Assembly (NCBI GenBank): GCA_905215395.1
Contig: CAJMQA010000138.1
Location: 1 to 8,854, forward strand
Reading direction: 5' to 3'
Source: an uncultured bacterium
GTDB lineage: Bacteria > Bacteroidota > Bacteroidia > Bacteroidales > Marinifilaceae
Length of the DNA: 8,854 bases
Part shown: piece by piece, positions 1 to 6,020 of the stretch
How the letters are laid out: each line of letters starts with the position of its first letter
Position numbering within the stretch: the stretch's first letter is position 1
Program-made: the position numbers and the translations under genes
Notes under the pieces: model-generated
What the model was told of the DNA's origin: nothing
The model's input: the letters and a program-made list of their open reading frames with translations, nothing else
Databases searched by the model: none

Positions 1-618
1 GTCGATACGTTCGTAGAGCTCCTCCCGCTCACGGTTCAAACCGATACGGAGAATCCTAAAACCACGGTCCTTAGGGGTATTGGTCCGTAAAGAAGAATAC
101 GGAACTCCAGCCATACGGCACACTTCCACAGCATGCAATACTCTTTTTCCATTGTTTAAATCCACCTGCTCATAAAATATGGGATCCAGTTCCTTCAGCA
201 TCTGCCGGATAGTCTCCAAGCCTTCCCGCTCATATATCTCCATCAATTCAGCCCTTAACTCAGGAGCAATGGTCGGTATATCATCTATTCCCTTGCAAAC
301 AGAATCAATATATAGCATGGATCCGCCTGTCATGACCACCACCTCCTTTTCCAGAAACAATTCCCGGATTTTTTCCAGAGCATCCACCTCAAACTGCCAC
401 GAATTGTAATAATCCTCCACGGATATGGTCTGGATAAAATAATGGGGAACAGCTGCCAGTTGTTCTTTCCCGGGAACAGCCGTACCTATCCTCATTTCTT
501 TATAAATCTGCCGGGAATCACACGAAATAATAGCAGTGTGCCAGGACTCTGCTATTTTTATACTTAAATCTGTTTTACCGACACCTGTTGGACCCAGCAA
601 TACCAATAATGTTTTCAT
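1..618 (-). CDS. miaA: tRNA dimethylallyltransferase MiaA, C-terminus beyond the left edge
   Basis: MiaA transfers a dimethylallyl group from DMAPP to N6 of adenosine 37 in tRNAs that read codons starting with U. The 206 visible residues start at the ATG at 618-616 and stay open to base 1. They show the P-loop GPTGVGKT (residues 9-16), the SCDSRQIYKEM motif (about 32-42, with the conserved Asp34), TGGSMLY (97-103) and the NNGKRVLHAVEV segment (about 155-166), in the family order. The family is usually about 300 residues, so roughly the last 100 lie outside the window. No Shine-Dalgarno is visible before the ATG, which is common in Bacteroidota. A terminator-like hairpin lies between this gene and the upstream pRiA4b-like gene, so miaA probably has its own promoter or depends on read-through. 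I saw no clear TAnnTTTG box in the 53-base gap. Confidence 0.96.
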   Translation of the reverse strand, partial: MKTLLVLLGPTGVGKTDLSIKIAESWHTAIISCDSRQIYKEMRIGTAVPGKEQLAAVPHYFIQTISVEDYYNSWQFEVDALEKIRELFLEKEVVVMTGGSMLYIDSVCKGIDDIPTIAPELRAELMEIYEREGLETIRQMLKELDPIFYEQVDLNNGKRVLHAVEVCRMAGVPYSSLRTNTPKDRGFRILRIGLNREREELYERID

Positions 619-634
619 CAGCAAGGAGAGGAAT

Positions 635-663
635 TAAAAAGAGACCGGTAAAGGCCGATCTCT
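635..663 (-). terminator. Rho-independent terminator after the pRiA4b-like gene
   Basis: On the minus strand the arms AGAGATCGG and CCGGTCTCT form a 9-bp stem with one U-G wobble and a 6-base loop, followed directly by a T-run (complement of 636-640). The wobble becomes a C-A mismatch on the plus strand, so the hairpin is better on the minus strand. It starts about 8 bases after the stop codon of the gene ending at 672, which is where an intrinsic terminator would sit. It separates that gene from miaA. Confidence 0.8.
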
Positions 664-671
664 CTGAAGAT

Positions 672-1313
672 TTACAATTTATCGATATAATCGTCTAAAC
701 TTTCATAACGATCGTCATATCCGTCGTCCTCCTTGTAATCATCATCCCGGAAATCATCGTCATCGTCACCAAACCGGTAATCTTCATCATCCCCATCATC
801 CCCACCTCTTCTCCGCTTGCTCCCTCCGAACTCTTCCATAAAACTATCGTCGTATTCATCATCCTCCTTGTCGAAAGCCCAATCTTCGGCAACATCGTAT
901 TCTGTCTGCATTGGAAGCTCTCCCTCACAATACACACAAAGCGGCAGAACATCTGCAGAATCACCGATATATTCCCCGGCATATTCCACCTTCAGGTATT
1001 TGTTAGCAAAAAAGTCATATACATATTCCAACTCTATACAACTGGCATTTACTACCTCACGAATAGTAGTCACATCCATGACCAGGGTATTTGTCTCCTC
1101 ATCGTCATCAGCCGACATTTCCATCAAAGCAATCTCCTTTCCCCGGTTTCCCATCTTATCCAGCGTAAAGAAAGACGCCATCTGAGACCCATCAAAATTC
1201 AAAGTCTCTACAATTTTATCATGAAACTGTTGAAAAGTCTGCTCGCCATTGATAGCAATTTCACACCTGAAGTCTGTACTGTCTGGTTTACTGATTTCAA
1301 ATCTGTAGTCCAT
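672..1313 (-). CDS. pRiA4b ORF-3-like (IS1096 passenger TnpR-like) protein with aspartate-rich tail
   Basis: A 213-residue protein of the plasmid pRiA4b ORF-3-like family (PRiA4_ORF3 domain), whose biochemical role is unknown. Residues 1 to about 140 look like the globular domain, including the segment around IELEYVYDFFANKYLKVEY (about 93-111), where family members carry a YVYD-type motif. From about 148 to 213 the chain is low-complexity: 32 of 66 residues are Asp or Glu, including a DDDDD run (183-187), broken by one basic patch, SKRRR (165-169). It has no membrane segment or signal peptide, so it is probably cytoplasmic. Twelve bases separate it from the upstream CCC-motif gene, suggesting co-transcription, and a terminator follows it. 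I recall relatives of this gene beside miaA in Bacteroidales. Despite the family name, there is no transposon here. The family call rests on overall resemblance and is less certain than the others. Confidence 0.72.
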   Translation of the reverse strand: MDYRFEISKPDSTDFRCEIAINGEQTFQQFHDKIVETLNFDGSQMASFFTLDKMGNRGKEIALMEMSADDDEETNTLVMDVTTIREVVNASCIELEYVYDFFANKYLKVEYAGEYIGDSADVLPLCVYCEGELPMQTEYDVAEDWAFDKEDDEYDDSFMEEFGGSKRRRGGDDGDDEDYRFGDDDDDFRDDDYKEDDGYDDRYESLDDYIDKL

Positions 1314-1325
1314 ATAATTTAAGTT

Positions 1326-1649
1326 TTATAATCCCAAAGTAGTTAAACCGATACCGGCAATCGCCCCCAATACCATCAATATGATCAGAAACAATACAGC
1401 ACCGGCAATACATATTGCAATAATTCCGCAAATCCGGCCCGAATTTACATTTTTAAAAGAAGATTCGGTATATTTTTCCGGAGAAGCCAGATATAATTTA
1501 CGCTGAGAACCTGCCATCACAACAGCAATGATTCCCAGAATCAAACCCAGAAAACCATAACACCAACAGAAAATAAGCGATAAAATTCCCAGTACCAAAA
1601 CAGCTGTCGAATTGGGTAAATCTTTTTTTACATCCTCAATAATTTCCAT
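1326..1649 (-). CDS. CCC-motif (DUF4190-like) small membrane protein
   Basis: A 107-residue integral membrane protein of unknown function. Residues about 15-46 form a hydrophobic hairpin containing FCWCYGFLGLILGIIAVVMA. Residues about 71-100 form a second hydrophobic stretch. The short loop between them (GSQRKLYLASPEKYTESSFK) has the KLY...P.Y pattern typical of Bacteroidota CCC-motif membrane proteins. In that family the motif is usually three consecutive cysteines before YG; here the middle one is Trp (Cys28-Trp-Cys30). The start ATG at 1649 is preceded by a weak CAGGA. The gene lies 43 bases after the DUF2752 gene and 12 bases before the pRiA4b-like gene, all on the same strand. The DUF2752 neighbour recurs in Bacteroidota as far as I recall, suggesting that the two proteins work together. 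No enzymatic residues can be assigned. Confidence 0.75.
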   Translation of the reverse strand: MEIIEDVKKDLPNSTAVLVLGILSLIFCWCYGFLGLILGIIAVVMAGSQRKLYLASPEKYTESSFKNVNSGRICGIIAICIAGAVLFLIILMVLGAIAGIGLTTLGL

Positions 1650-1692
1650 AATATCCTGATTAAAATTATTTTACCTACTTACTTTCATCGGC

Positions 1693-1986
1693 TTATTGTT
1701 TACCAATTAGTTTAAGCAAATATGAAATTAATATTATTATCAAACAAACAAAACCGACACTTTTTAACATCCTTGCAGATATTTTTTTTATGCCTGCAAT
1801 CCTACCCACGATCAATACCATAAAAACAATCAGAGGTAATAGGCCAGGCCAGGCTTTAAAAGAAGCTCCCCAATCTCCCTGTAAAAGATGACAACACGCT
1901 GTCTGACAACCGCATCCTGGACAAATAATTCCGAAAAATTCCCGGAAAAGACAAGGCAACCGATGAGCTTCCAGCCATTCGAGCAT
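1693..1986 (-). CDS. DUF2752 membrane protein with CPGCG motif
   Basis: A 97-residue protein with the DUF2752 hallmark, CPGCG at residues 22-26, followed by QTACCHLLQGDW. Five cysteines fall within residues 22-32 (22, 25, 27, 31, 32). Many relatives have an Arg three residues after CPGCG; here that position is Thr. Two hydrophobic segments follow (about 47-64 and 75-93), joined by a basic loop (RIAGIKKISARMLK), so it is probably an inner-membrane protein with the Cys motif near the first membrane segment. The function of the family is unknown. Metal binding or redox chemistry by the Cys cluster is inference only. It starts 16 bases after the aminotransferase stop, so it is probably read from the same transcript, and it precedes the CCC-motif gene. 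Confidence 0.82.
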   Translation of the reverse strand: MLEWLEAHRLPCLFREFFGIICPGCGCQTACCHLLQGDWGASFKAWPGLLPLIVFMVLIVGRIAGIKKISARMLKSVGFVCLIIILISYLLKLIGKQ

Positions 1987-2002
1987 ACTACGTCCGGTTA
2001 TA

Positions 2003-3094
2003 TTATAAAGTTACAATCACATTTTCTATAATATCCATTGCTTCTTTGACCAAATTCAGATTTGCCTGAGTTCCCATGTGTCCAATGCGGAATACCTCTC
2101 CTGCCAGACAACCGTAATTCCCTCCAACCACCAATCCCTGCTCTCTGAAACGGGCATCCAGGTTTTTCCAGGATATTTTCTCCGGAACATACAGAGCCGT
2201 TACCGTAGGTGAAGGTACAGCATCAAAAGCAGGATACAATTTCAATCCCATTTTCAAAGATCTTTCGCGGCAATATTCAGCCACTTTTTTATGACGCTGA
2301 ACAACTTTACCCAATCCCTCTTCCAAAACAAGTTCACAGGCTTTACACAATTGTGCAGTTCCCTGCCAATACGGAGTGTATGGGAAATACGCACTTTTTA
2401 CGGCATTCCGGAAAGGCAATAATGCATCATATCCGACATATCCGATTTCTTCTATAATCTCCCACGCCTTATCGCTCACAGAGAGAAAAGACATAGACGC
2501 AGGTGCCGATAAACATTTCTGAGAACCTCCCAGACACAGGTCGATATGCCATTCATCTGTTTTTACCACACTTCCCCCCAGTCCGGAAACAGCATCCACA
2601 TATAATAAAGGAATATTGTATTTTTCTTTCAATGCCCCGATCTCAGCCACAGGATTCATGGTACCGCTCGAAGATACATCTTGCAACATAATAATCATCA
2701 TACGCTGAACTACCTGAATGGCCTTTTCAATCAGAGCAAAATCAGTAAAAGTTTCATCAAAACCAAATCCTACAATTCTCACTTCACAACCGATCGACTC
2801 AGCCATTTCTCCCATACCATAACCAAAAAGACCTGTAGATAAAACCAATACACGGTCTCCAGGCCGCAAGCAACTCTTCATAGCACTCCACAAAGCCAAC
2901 ATCCCTTCTCCTGTCTGAATCACAATACTATTTTTTGTCTGCATAATCTTCCGGAGTAATTTCTCCGTTGTCTTATACAGCTCTACATAATCTTTTTCGA
3001 GATCTGCCGATCCGTAATTTACCATACCAGCTTCCAAAACCTCACGGGAAACAGATACAGGACCCGGAACCATAGGAATTTTATAAGTTTTCAT
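2003..3094 (-). CDS. Alanine-glyoxylate aminotransferase-family PLP enzyme
   Basis: A 363-residue, fold-type I, class V PLP-dependent aminotransferase. Visible features are the N-terminal MVPGPV motif (8-13), the cofactor-loop region TGEGMLALW (61-69), Asp167 in YVDAVSGLGG (the residue expected to pair with the pyridine nitrogen), Lys193 in GGSQKCLSAP (the Schiff-base lysine) and FRIGHMG (335-341) near the end. The family includes alanine-glyoxylate, serine-glyoxylate, serine-pyruvate and purine-linked transaminases; the sequence does not settle the substrate. The frame is open upstream to an ATG at 3166, but I chose the ATG at 3094. It begins MKTYKIPMVPGPV as in relatives, and the likely promoter -7 box (3131-3138) lies inside the longer frame. 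The gene is divergent from rsfS and leads a possible minus-strand operon with the DUF2752, CCC-motif and pRiA4b-like genes. Confidence 0.9.
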   Translation of the reverse strand: MKTYKIPMVPGPVSVSREVLEAGMVNYGSADLEKDYVELYKTTEKLLRKIMQTKNSIVIQTGEGMLALWSAMKSCLRPGDRVLVLSTGLFGYGMGEMAESIGCEVRIVGFGFDETFTDFALIEKAIQVVQRMMIIMLQDVSSSGTMNPVAEIGALKEKYNIPLLYVDAVSGLGGSVVKTDEWHIDLCLGGSQKCLSAPASMSFLSVSDKAWEIIEEIGYVGYDALLPFRNAVKSAYFPYTPYWQGTAQLCKACELVLEEGLGKVVQRHKKVAEYCRERSLKMGLKLYPAFDAVPSPTVTALYVPEKISWKNLDARFREQGLVVGGNYGCLAGEVFRIGHMGTQANLNLVKEAMDIIENVIVTL

Positions 3095-3124
3095 CTCTTT
3101 TATTATTACAATTATCATCCTTCT

Positions 3125-3136
3125 GTTTTGCAAAAC
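3125..3136. repeat. Perfect 12-bp palindrome overlapping the aminotransferase promoter
   Basis: GTTTTGCAAAAC is its own reverse complement. Its right half overlaps the minus-strand -7 box (3131-3138), and its centre lies about where transcription would begin. It could be an operator half-site pair or chance in AT-rich DNA. There is no second copy in the window to support either view. Confidence 0.3.
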
Positions 3137-3159
3137 TATAAAAGAATCAGTAAAAACAA
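3131..3159 (-). promoter_or_regulatory. Bacteroidota-type promoter for the aminotransferase operon
   Basis: On the minus strand, TTG (3159-3157), an 18-base spacer and TAGTTTTG (3138-3131) match the Bacteroidota housekeeping consensus of a TTG -33 element and a TAnnTTTG -7 element. Transcription would begin near 3126, giving a leader of about 30 bases before the ATG at 3094. This position argues against the longer reading frame that begins at 3166. Confidence 0.6.
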
Positions 3160-3244
3160 TATGCAAATGGTTTAAATCTTTTTTCCTTTGCTCACCTTCA
3201 CCGGCTTTTATCTTCTTTTTTCCCTCCTGATCCGTCCGATTGCC

Positions 3245-3261
3245 CCAATGACACCAATGAC
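3245..3261. repeat. Tandem direct repeat CCAATGAC in the divergent intergenic region
   Basis: CCAATGAC occurs at 3245-3252 and again at 3254-3261, a period of 9 bases, about 40 bases upstream of the rsfS -33 element. ATTG at 3239-3242 adds an inverted half-match. Paired direct repeats at this position could bind a regulator, but a pair of 8-mers alone is weak evidence. Confidence 0.35.
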
Positions 3262-3300
3262 TATATGATAATCAGTGTTTTACAAATTTATCTTTTCCAA

Positions 3301-3331
3301 TTGCATATCCACACAAGAAAATGTATATTTG
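3301..3331 (+). promoter_or_regulatory. Bacteroidota-type promoter for the rsfS-ftsH operon
   Basis: TTG at 3301-3303, a 20-base spacer and TATATTTG at 3324-3331 match the Bacteroidota consensus (TTG, about 19-21 bases, TAnnTTTG). Transcription would begin around 3336-3338, leaving a leader of about 20 bases before the rsfS ATG. That leader has no Shine-Dalgarno, as is common in this phylum. Confidence 0.72.
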
Positions 3332-3355
3332 TAGCTTGAAAAGTTATAATCCAAA

Positions 3356-3745
3356 ATGTTAAAAACAGAGAAGATCGTAAATAAAGTTATTGAAGCGCTG
3401 GAAGATAACAAGGCGCATAAAATTGTAAAAATCGATTTAAGAAAAATAGAGAACTGTTTTTGTAGTTTTTTCGTAATATGTCATGGAACTTCCGGCACAC
3501 ATATTGCAGGATTAGCAGATACTGTTGAGGAAAAAGTCAGAGAAGAACTGAACGAAAAACCTTTCCATATTGAAGGTTTAAACACGGCTCGCTGGGTAGT
3601 TTTAGATTATGGAGATGTTGTCGTACATATCTTTGACAAAGAATTGAGAGACTATTATCAATTGGAAGACTTCTGGGCCGATGCTCAAACCACAGAAATA
3701 GCAGATCTGACGGAAGAAGTTTTTCAGGAAACGGGACAACAGTAA
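3356..3745 (+). CDS. rsfS: Ribosomal silencing factor RsfS (Iojap/DUF143)
   Basis: RsfS binds ribosomal protein uL14 on the large subunit and blocks joining of the subunits, lowering translation in stationary phase or starvation. The 129-residue protein is a single RsfS domain of normal length. It shows SFFVICHGTSGTHIAGLADTVEE (about 37-59), corresponding to the family's D/S-F-F-V-I-x-x-G-T-S signature, and EG...ARWVVLDYGDVVVHIF (about 73-93), followed by YYQLEDFWADA (100-110). The last 20 or so residues are an acidic extension. The ATG follows the probable promoter by about 20 bases and has no Shine-Dalgarno. It is the first gene of the right-hand operon, 38 bases before ftsH, a pairing I recall as common in Bacteroidota. 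Confidence 0.96.
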   Translation: MLKTEKIVNKVIEALEDNKAHKIVKIDLRKIENCFCSFFVICHGTSGTHIAGLADTVEEKVREELNEKPFHIEGLNTARWVVLDYGDVVVHIFDKELRDYYQLEDFWADAQTTEIADLTEEVFQETGQQ

Positions 3746-3783
3746 ACAAGAAGAAAAACTCAAAAACATTGTGAAGAAAAGAT

Positions 3784-5799
3784 ATGGCAGAAAACAACGA
3801 AAATAAAAAAGACGGAGGATTCAATTTCCCTCCGGTAGGTGGCGGTAAAAATCTTAAAGCCCCGAAATTTAACGGTTATTGGCTTTACATCATATTAGCA
3901 GCAATTATCATCGGTTTTCAGTTTTTTAACATGAAAGTCGATCCTGTCCGTACAACCTGGCAAGAGGTGAAGACCATGCTGGAAAAACAGGACATCGAAA
4001 ATATTAATATTGTCAGCAATAAAGACCAGGCTTATGTTACCATAAAACCGGATAAAGTTGAAAACTATTCCAAACTGAAAGCTAAAGGTTTTAAAAGTAA
4101 CACTTCTGGTCCCCAGTTTTATTTCAATACTCCTCCAAAAGATCAGTTTCTCCCTGAATTGAAGGAAATAGAAGAACAATTTCCCGAAGAAGAGAGGACA
4201 AAATTGGATTATGATCCGGAGTACGATCAATGGGGGAATATCCTCTCCTATTTATTCCCTATCGCTTTACTGATATTCATCTGGATTTTCTTTTTCCGTC
4301 GGATGGCAAAAGGCGGCGGTGGCCCCGGAGGCGTATTCAATGTAGGCAAATCTCAGGCAAAACTTTTCGATAAAGACACCAATATCAAAGTCACTTTCAA
4401 GGATGTTGCCGGTCTGGCTGAAGCCAAACAGGAAGTAGAAGAGATCGTTTCCTTTCTGAAGAGTCCGGATAAATATACGAAACTGGGAGGTAAAATTCCC
4501 AAAGGGGCATTACTGGTTGGTCCTCCGGGAACCGGTAAAACCCTGATGGCAAAGGCGATGGCCGGAGAAGCCAATGTACCTTTCTTTTCCATGTCAGGTT
4601 CCGATTTTGTTGAAATGTTTGTGGGGGTGGGTGCCTCCCGCGTACGCGACTTATTCAAACAAGCCAAGGAAAAGGCTCCTTGCATCATTTTTATCGATGA
4701 AATTGACGCAATCGGACGGGCCAGAGGGAAAAACCCGAACATGGGTTCAAACGACGAACGGGAAAACACTTTGAACCAGCTGCTAACTGAAATGGATGGC
4801 TTTGAGACCAATTCAGGAGTAATCATACTAGCTGCCACTAACCGTGCAGATATCCTCGATAGTGCTTTATTACGTGCCGGCCGTTTTGACAGACAAATAT
4901 ATGTAGATCTTCCGGAACTGAAAGATCGGGAAGAAATATTTAAAGTTCACCTGAAACCTCTAAAGCTGGCAGGAGATGTTGACATCCCCTTTCTGGCCAA
5001 GCAAACTCCGGGTTTCTCAGGAGCTGATATTGCCAATATAGCCAATGAAGCAGCTTTAATCGCAGCCCGCAAAGATAAAAGCGAAGTGGAAAAACAAGAT
5101 TTTCTGGATGCCATCGACCGTATAGTCGGAGGGTTGGAAAACCGGAGTAAAGTGATAAAAGTCAGCGAGAAAAAAGCCATTGCCTATCATGAAGCAGGAC
5201 ATGCAACTGTTTCCTGGCTACTGGAGCATGCCCATCCGTTACTAAAAGTAACCATCGTACCCCGCGGAAAAGCCCTGGGAGCAGCCTGGTATCTTCCCCA
5301 GGAAAGACAGATTACTACCAAAGAGCAGTTATTGGATCAAATGTGTTCCGTCCTTGGCGGACGCGCTGCAGAAGAACTGACCTTCGGACAAATTTCAACG
5401 GGAGCTCAAAACGATTTGGAAAGAGCCACCAAACAGGCTTACGCCATGGTTACCATCTTCGGTATGAGCGAAAAAATCGGTAATCTGAGTTATTACGACT
5501 CCAGCGGACAGAGCGATTTCAGTTTCACCAAGCCCTATTCAGAAAAAACGGCTGAATTAATCGACACTGAAGTGAAAGAACTGGTAGAAAGTGCGTACAA
5601 CCGGGCCAAAGAAATCCTGAAAAACTCCCAGGAACAACACCGTCAGGTTGCCGAACTCCTGCTGGAACGGGAAGTAATTTTTAGTGATGATCTGGAAAGA
5701 ATACTAGGAAAACGTCCATGGAACGAAGATGAAGAAGAGACCCAAACAAATGAAGAAAAACAGGAAACTGCTGAACAAAACAAAGCAGACCAATCATAA
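3784..5799 (+). CDS. ftsH: ATP-dependent zinc metalloprotease FtsH
   Basis: FtsH is the hexameric, membrane-anchored AAA+ protease that extracts and degrades damaged membrane proteins and some short-lived cytoplasmic regulators. The 671-residue chain has a first membrane segment (about 33-50), a periplasmic domain of about 100 residues, a second membrane segment (about 152-172) and a Gly-rich linker. The AAA module follows, with Walker A GPPGTGKT (246-253), pore motif FVG (279-281), Walker B IIFIDE (301-306) and the second region of homology ending in GRFDR (arginine fingers 367 and 370). In the protease domain, HEAGH (469-473) gives two zinc-binding His and the catalytic Glu470, and Asp544 in STGAQNDLE is the expected third zinc ligand. 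All key residues are intact. The C-terminus is a charged Glu/Gln-rich tail. No strong Shine-Dalgarno is seen, only an A/G-rich GAAGAAAAG stretch. Confidence 0.98.
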   Translation: MAENNENKKDGGFNFPPVGGGKNLKAPKFNGYWLYIILAAIIIGFQFFNMKVDPVRTTWQEVKTMLEKQDIENINIVSNKDQAYVTIKPDKVENYSKLKAKGFKSNTSGPQFYFNTPPKDQFLPELKEIEEQFPEEERTKLDYDPEYDQWGNILSYLFPIALLIFIWIFFFRRMAKGGGGPGGVFNVGKSQAKLFDKDTNIKVTFKDVAGLAEAKQEVEEIVSFLKSPDKYTKLGGKIPKGALLVGPPGTGKTLMAKAMAGEANVPFFSMSGSDFVEMFVGVGASRVRDLFKQAKEKAPCIIFIDEIDAIGRARGKNPNMGSNDERENTLNQLLTEMDGFETNSGVIILAATNRADILDSALLRAGRFDRQIYVDLPELKDREEIFKVHLKPLKLAGDVDIPFLAKQTPGFSGADIANIANEAALIAARKDKSEVEKQDFLDAIDRIVGGLENRSKVIKVSEKKAIAYHEAGHATVSWLLEHAHPLLKVTIVPRGKALGAAWYLPQERQITTKEQLLDQMCSVLGGRAAEELTFGQISTGAQNDLERATKQAYAMVTIFGMSEKIGNLSYYDSSGQSDFSFTKPYSEKTAELIDTEVKELVESAYNRAKEILKNSQEQHRQVAELLLEREVIFSDDLERILGKRPWNEDEEETQTNEEKQETAEQNKADQS

Positions 5800-5812
5800 A
5801 AGCTGAATCACA

Positions 5813-6016
5813 ATGAATGACTGGATAACTATTTTCGAGACTAATCAGCTTTACCAGGCAGAAATGGCAAAGGACATATTAGGAGATAATAATATCGAAG
5901 CGGTCATTTTTAACCAAAAAGATTCATCCTTTAAAATCGGGATGATCGCAGTCATGGTAAAAAATGAGGATAAAGAAAAGGCAGCAGAAATCGTAAAATC
6001 AATTGATAGTGAGTAA
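5813..6016 (+). CDS. DUF2007 small protein (putative signal-transducing protein)
   Basis: A 67-residue soluble protein. The pattern WITIFETNQLYQAEMAKDIL (4-23), then NIEAVIFNQKDSS, a hydrophobic strand (IAVMVKNED) and a closing helix (KEKAAEIVKSI) matches DUF2007, a small beta-alpha-beta fold similar to ferredoxin-like regulatory domains. The family's function is unknown; databases label it 'putative signal transducing protein'. The gene begins 13 bases after the ftsH stop and ends 4 bases before the cdsA ATG, so it is almost certainly translated from the same message. That position suggests, but does not show, a role linked to FtsH or to phospholipid synthesis. Confidence 0.85.
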   Translation: MNDWITIFETNQLYQAEMAKDILGDNNIEAVIFNQKDSSFKIGMIAVMVKNEDKEKAAEIVKSIDSE

Positions 6017-6020
6017 TTTT

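Noticed and set aside
817..1185. A 122-codon open frame on the plus strand opposite the pRiA4b-like gene
   Set aside because: Its Ser-rich translation is the mirror of Asp/Glu-rich coding on the other strand. It has no promoter, ribosome site or family resemblance.
672..1313. A transposon or plasmid fragment, suggested by the family names 'pRiA4b ORF-3' and 'IS1096 passenger TnpR'
   Set aside because: There are no terminal inverted repeats, target-site duplications, transposase or recombinase residues nearby. The names are historical, and the setting is a stable chromosomal one beside miaA.
3095..3166. A longer N-terminus for the aminotransferase starting at 3166
   Set aside because: The extra 24 residues match nothing in the family, and the probable promoter -7 box (3131-3138) lies within them, so they would not be transcribed from that promoter.
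4353..4838. A 161-codon open frame on the minus strand inside ftsH
   Set aside because: It lies antisense to the highly conserved AAA domain of FtsH. The translation is Ser- and Pro-rich with no recognisable domain, as expected of a shadow frame.
5799..5852. Inverted repeat AAAGCTGA / TCAGCTTT around the DUF2007 start codon
   Set aside because: The 8-bp arms are separated by 38 bases and leave the start codon in the loop rather than paired. A match this size is expected by chance in a window of this length.
6003..6020. TTG start for cdsA at 6003
   Set aside because: It would overlap the end of the DUF2007 gene, and the six added residues are not conserved. The ATG at 6021 gives a normal CdsA N-terminus.
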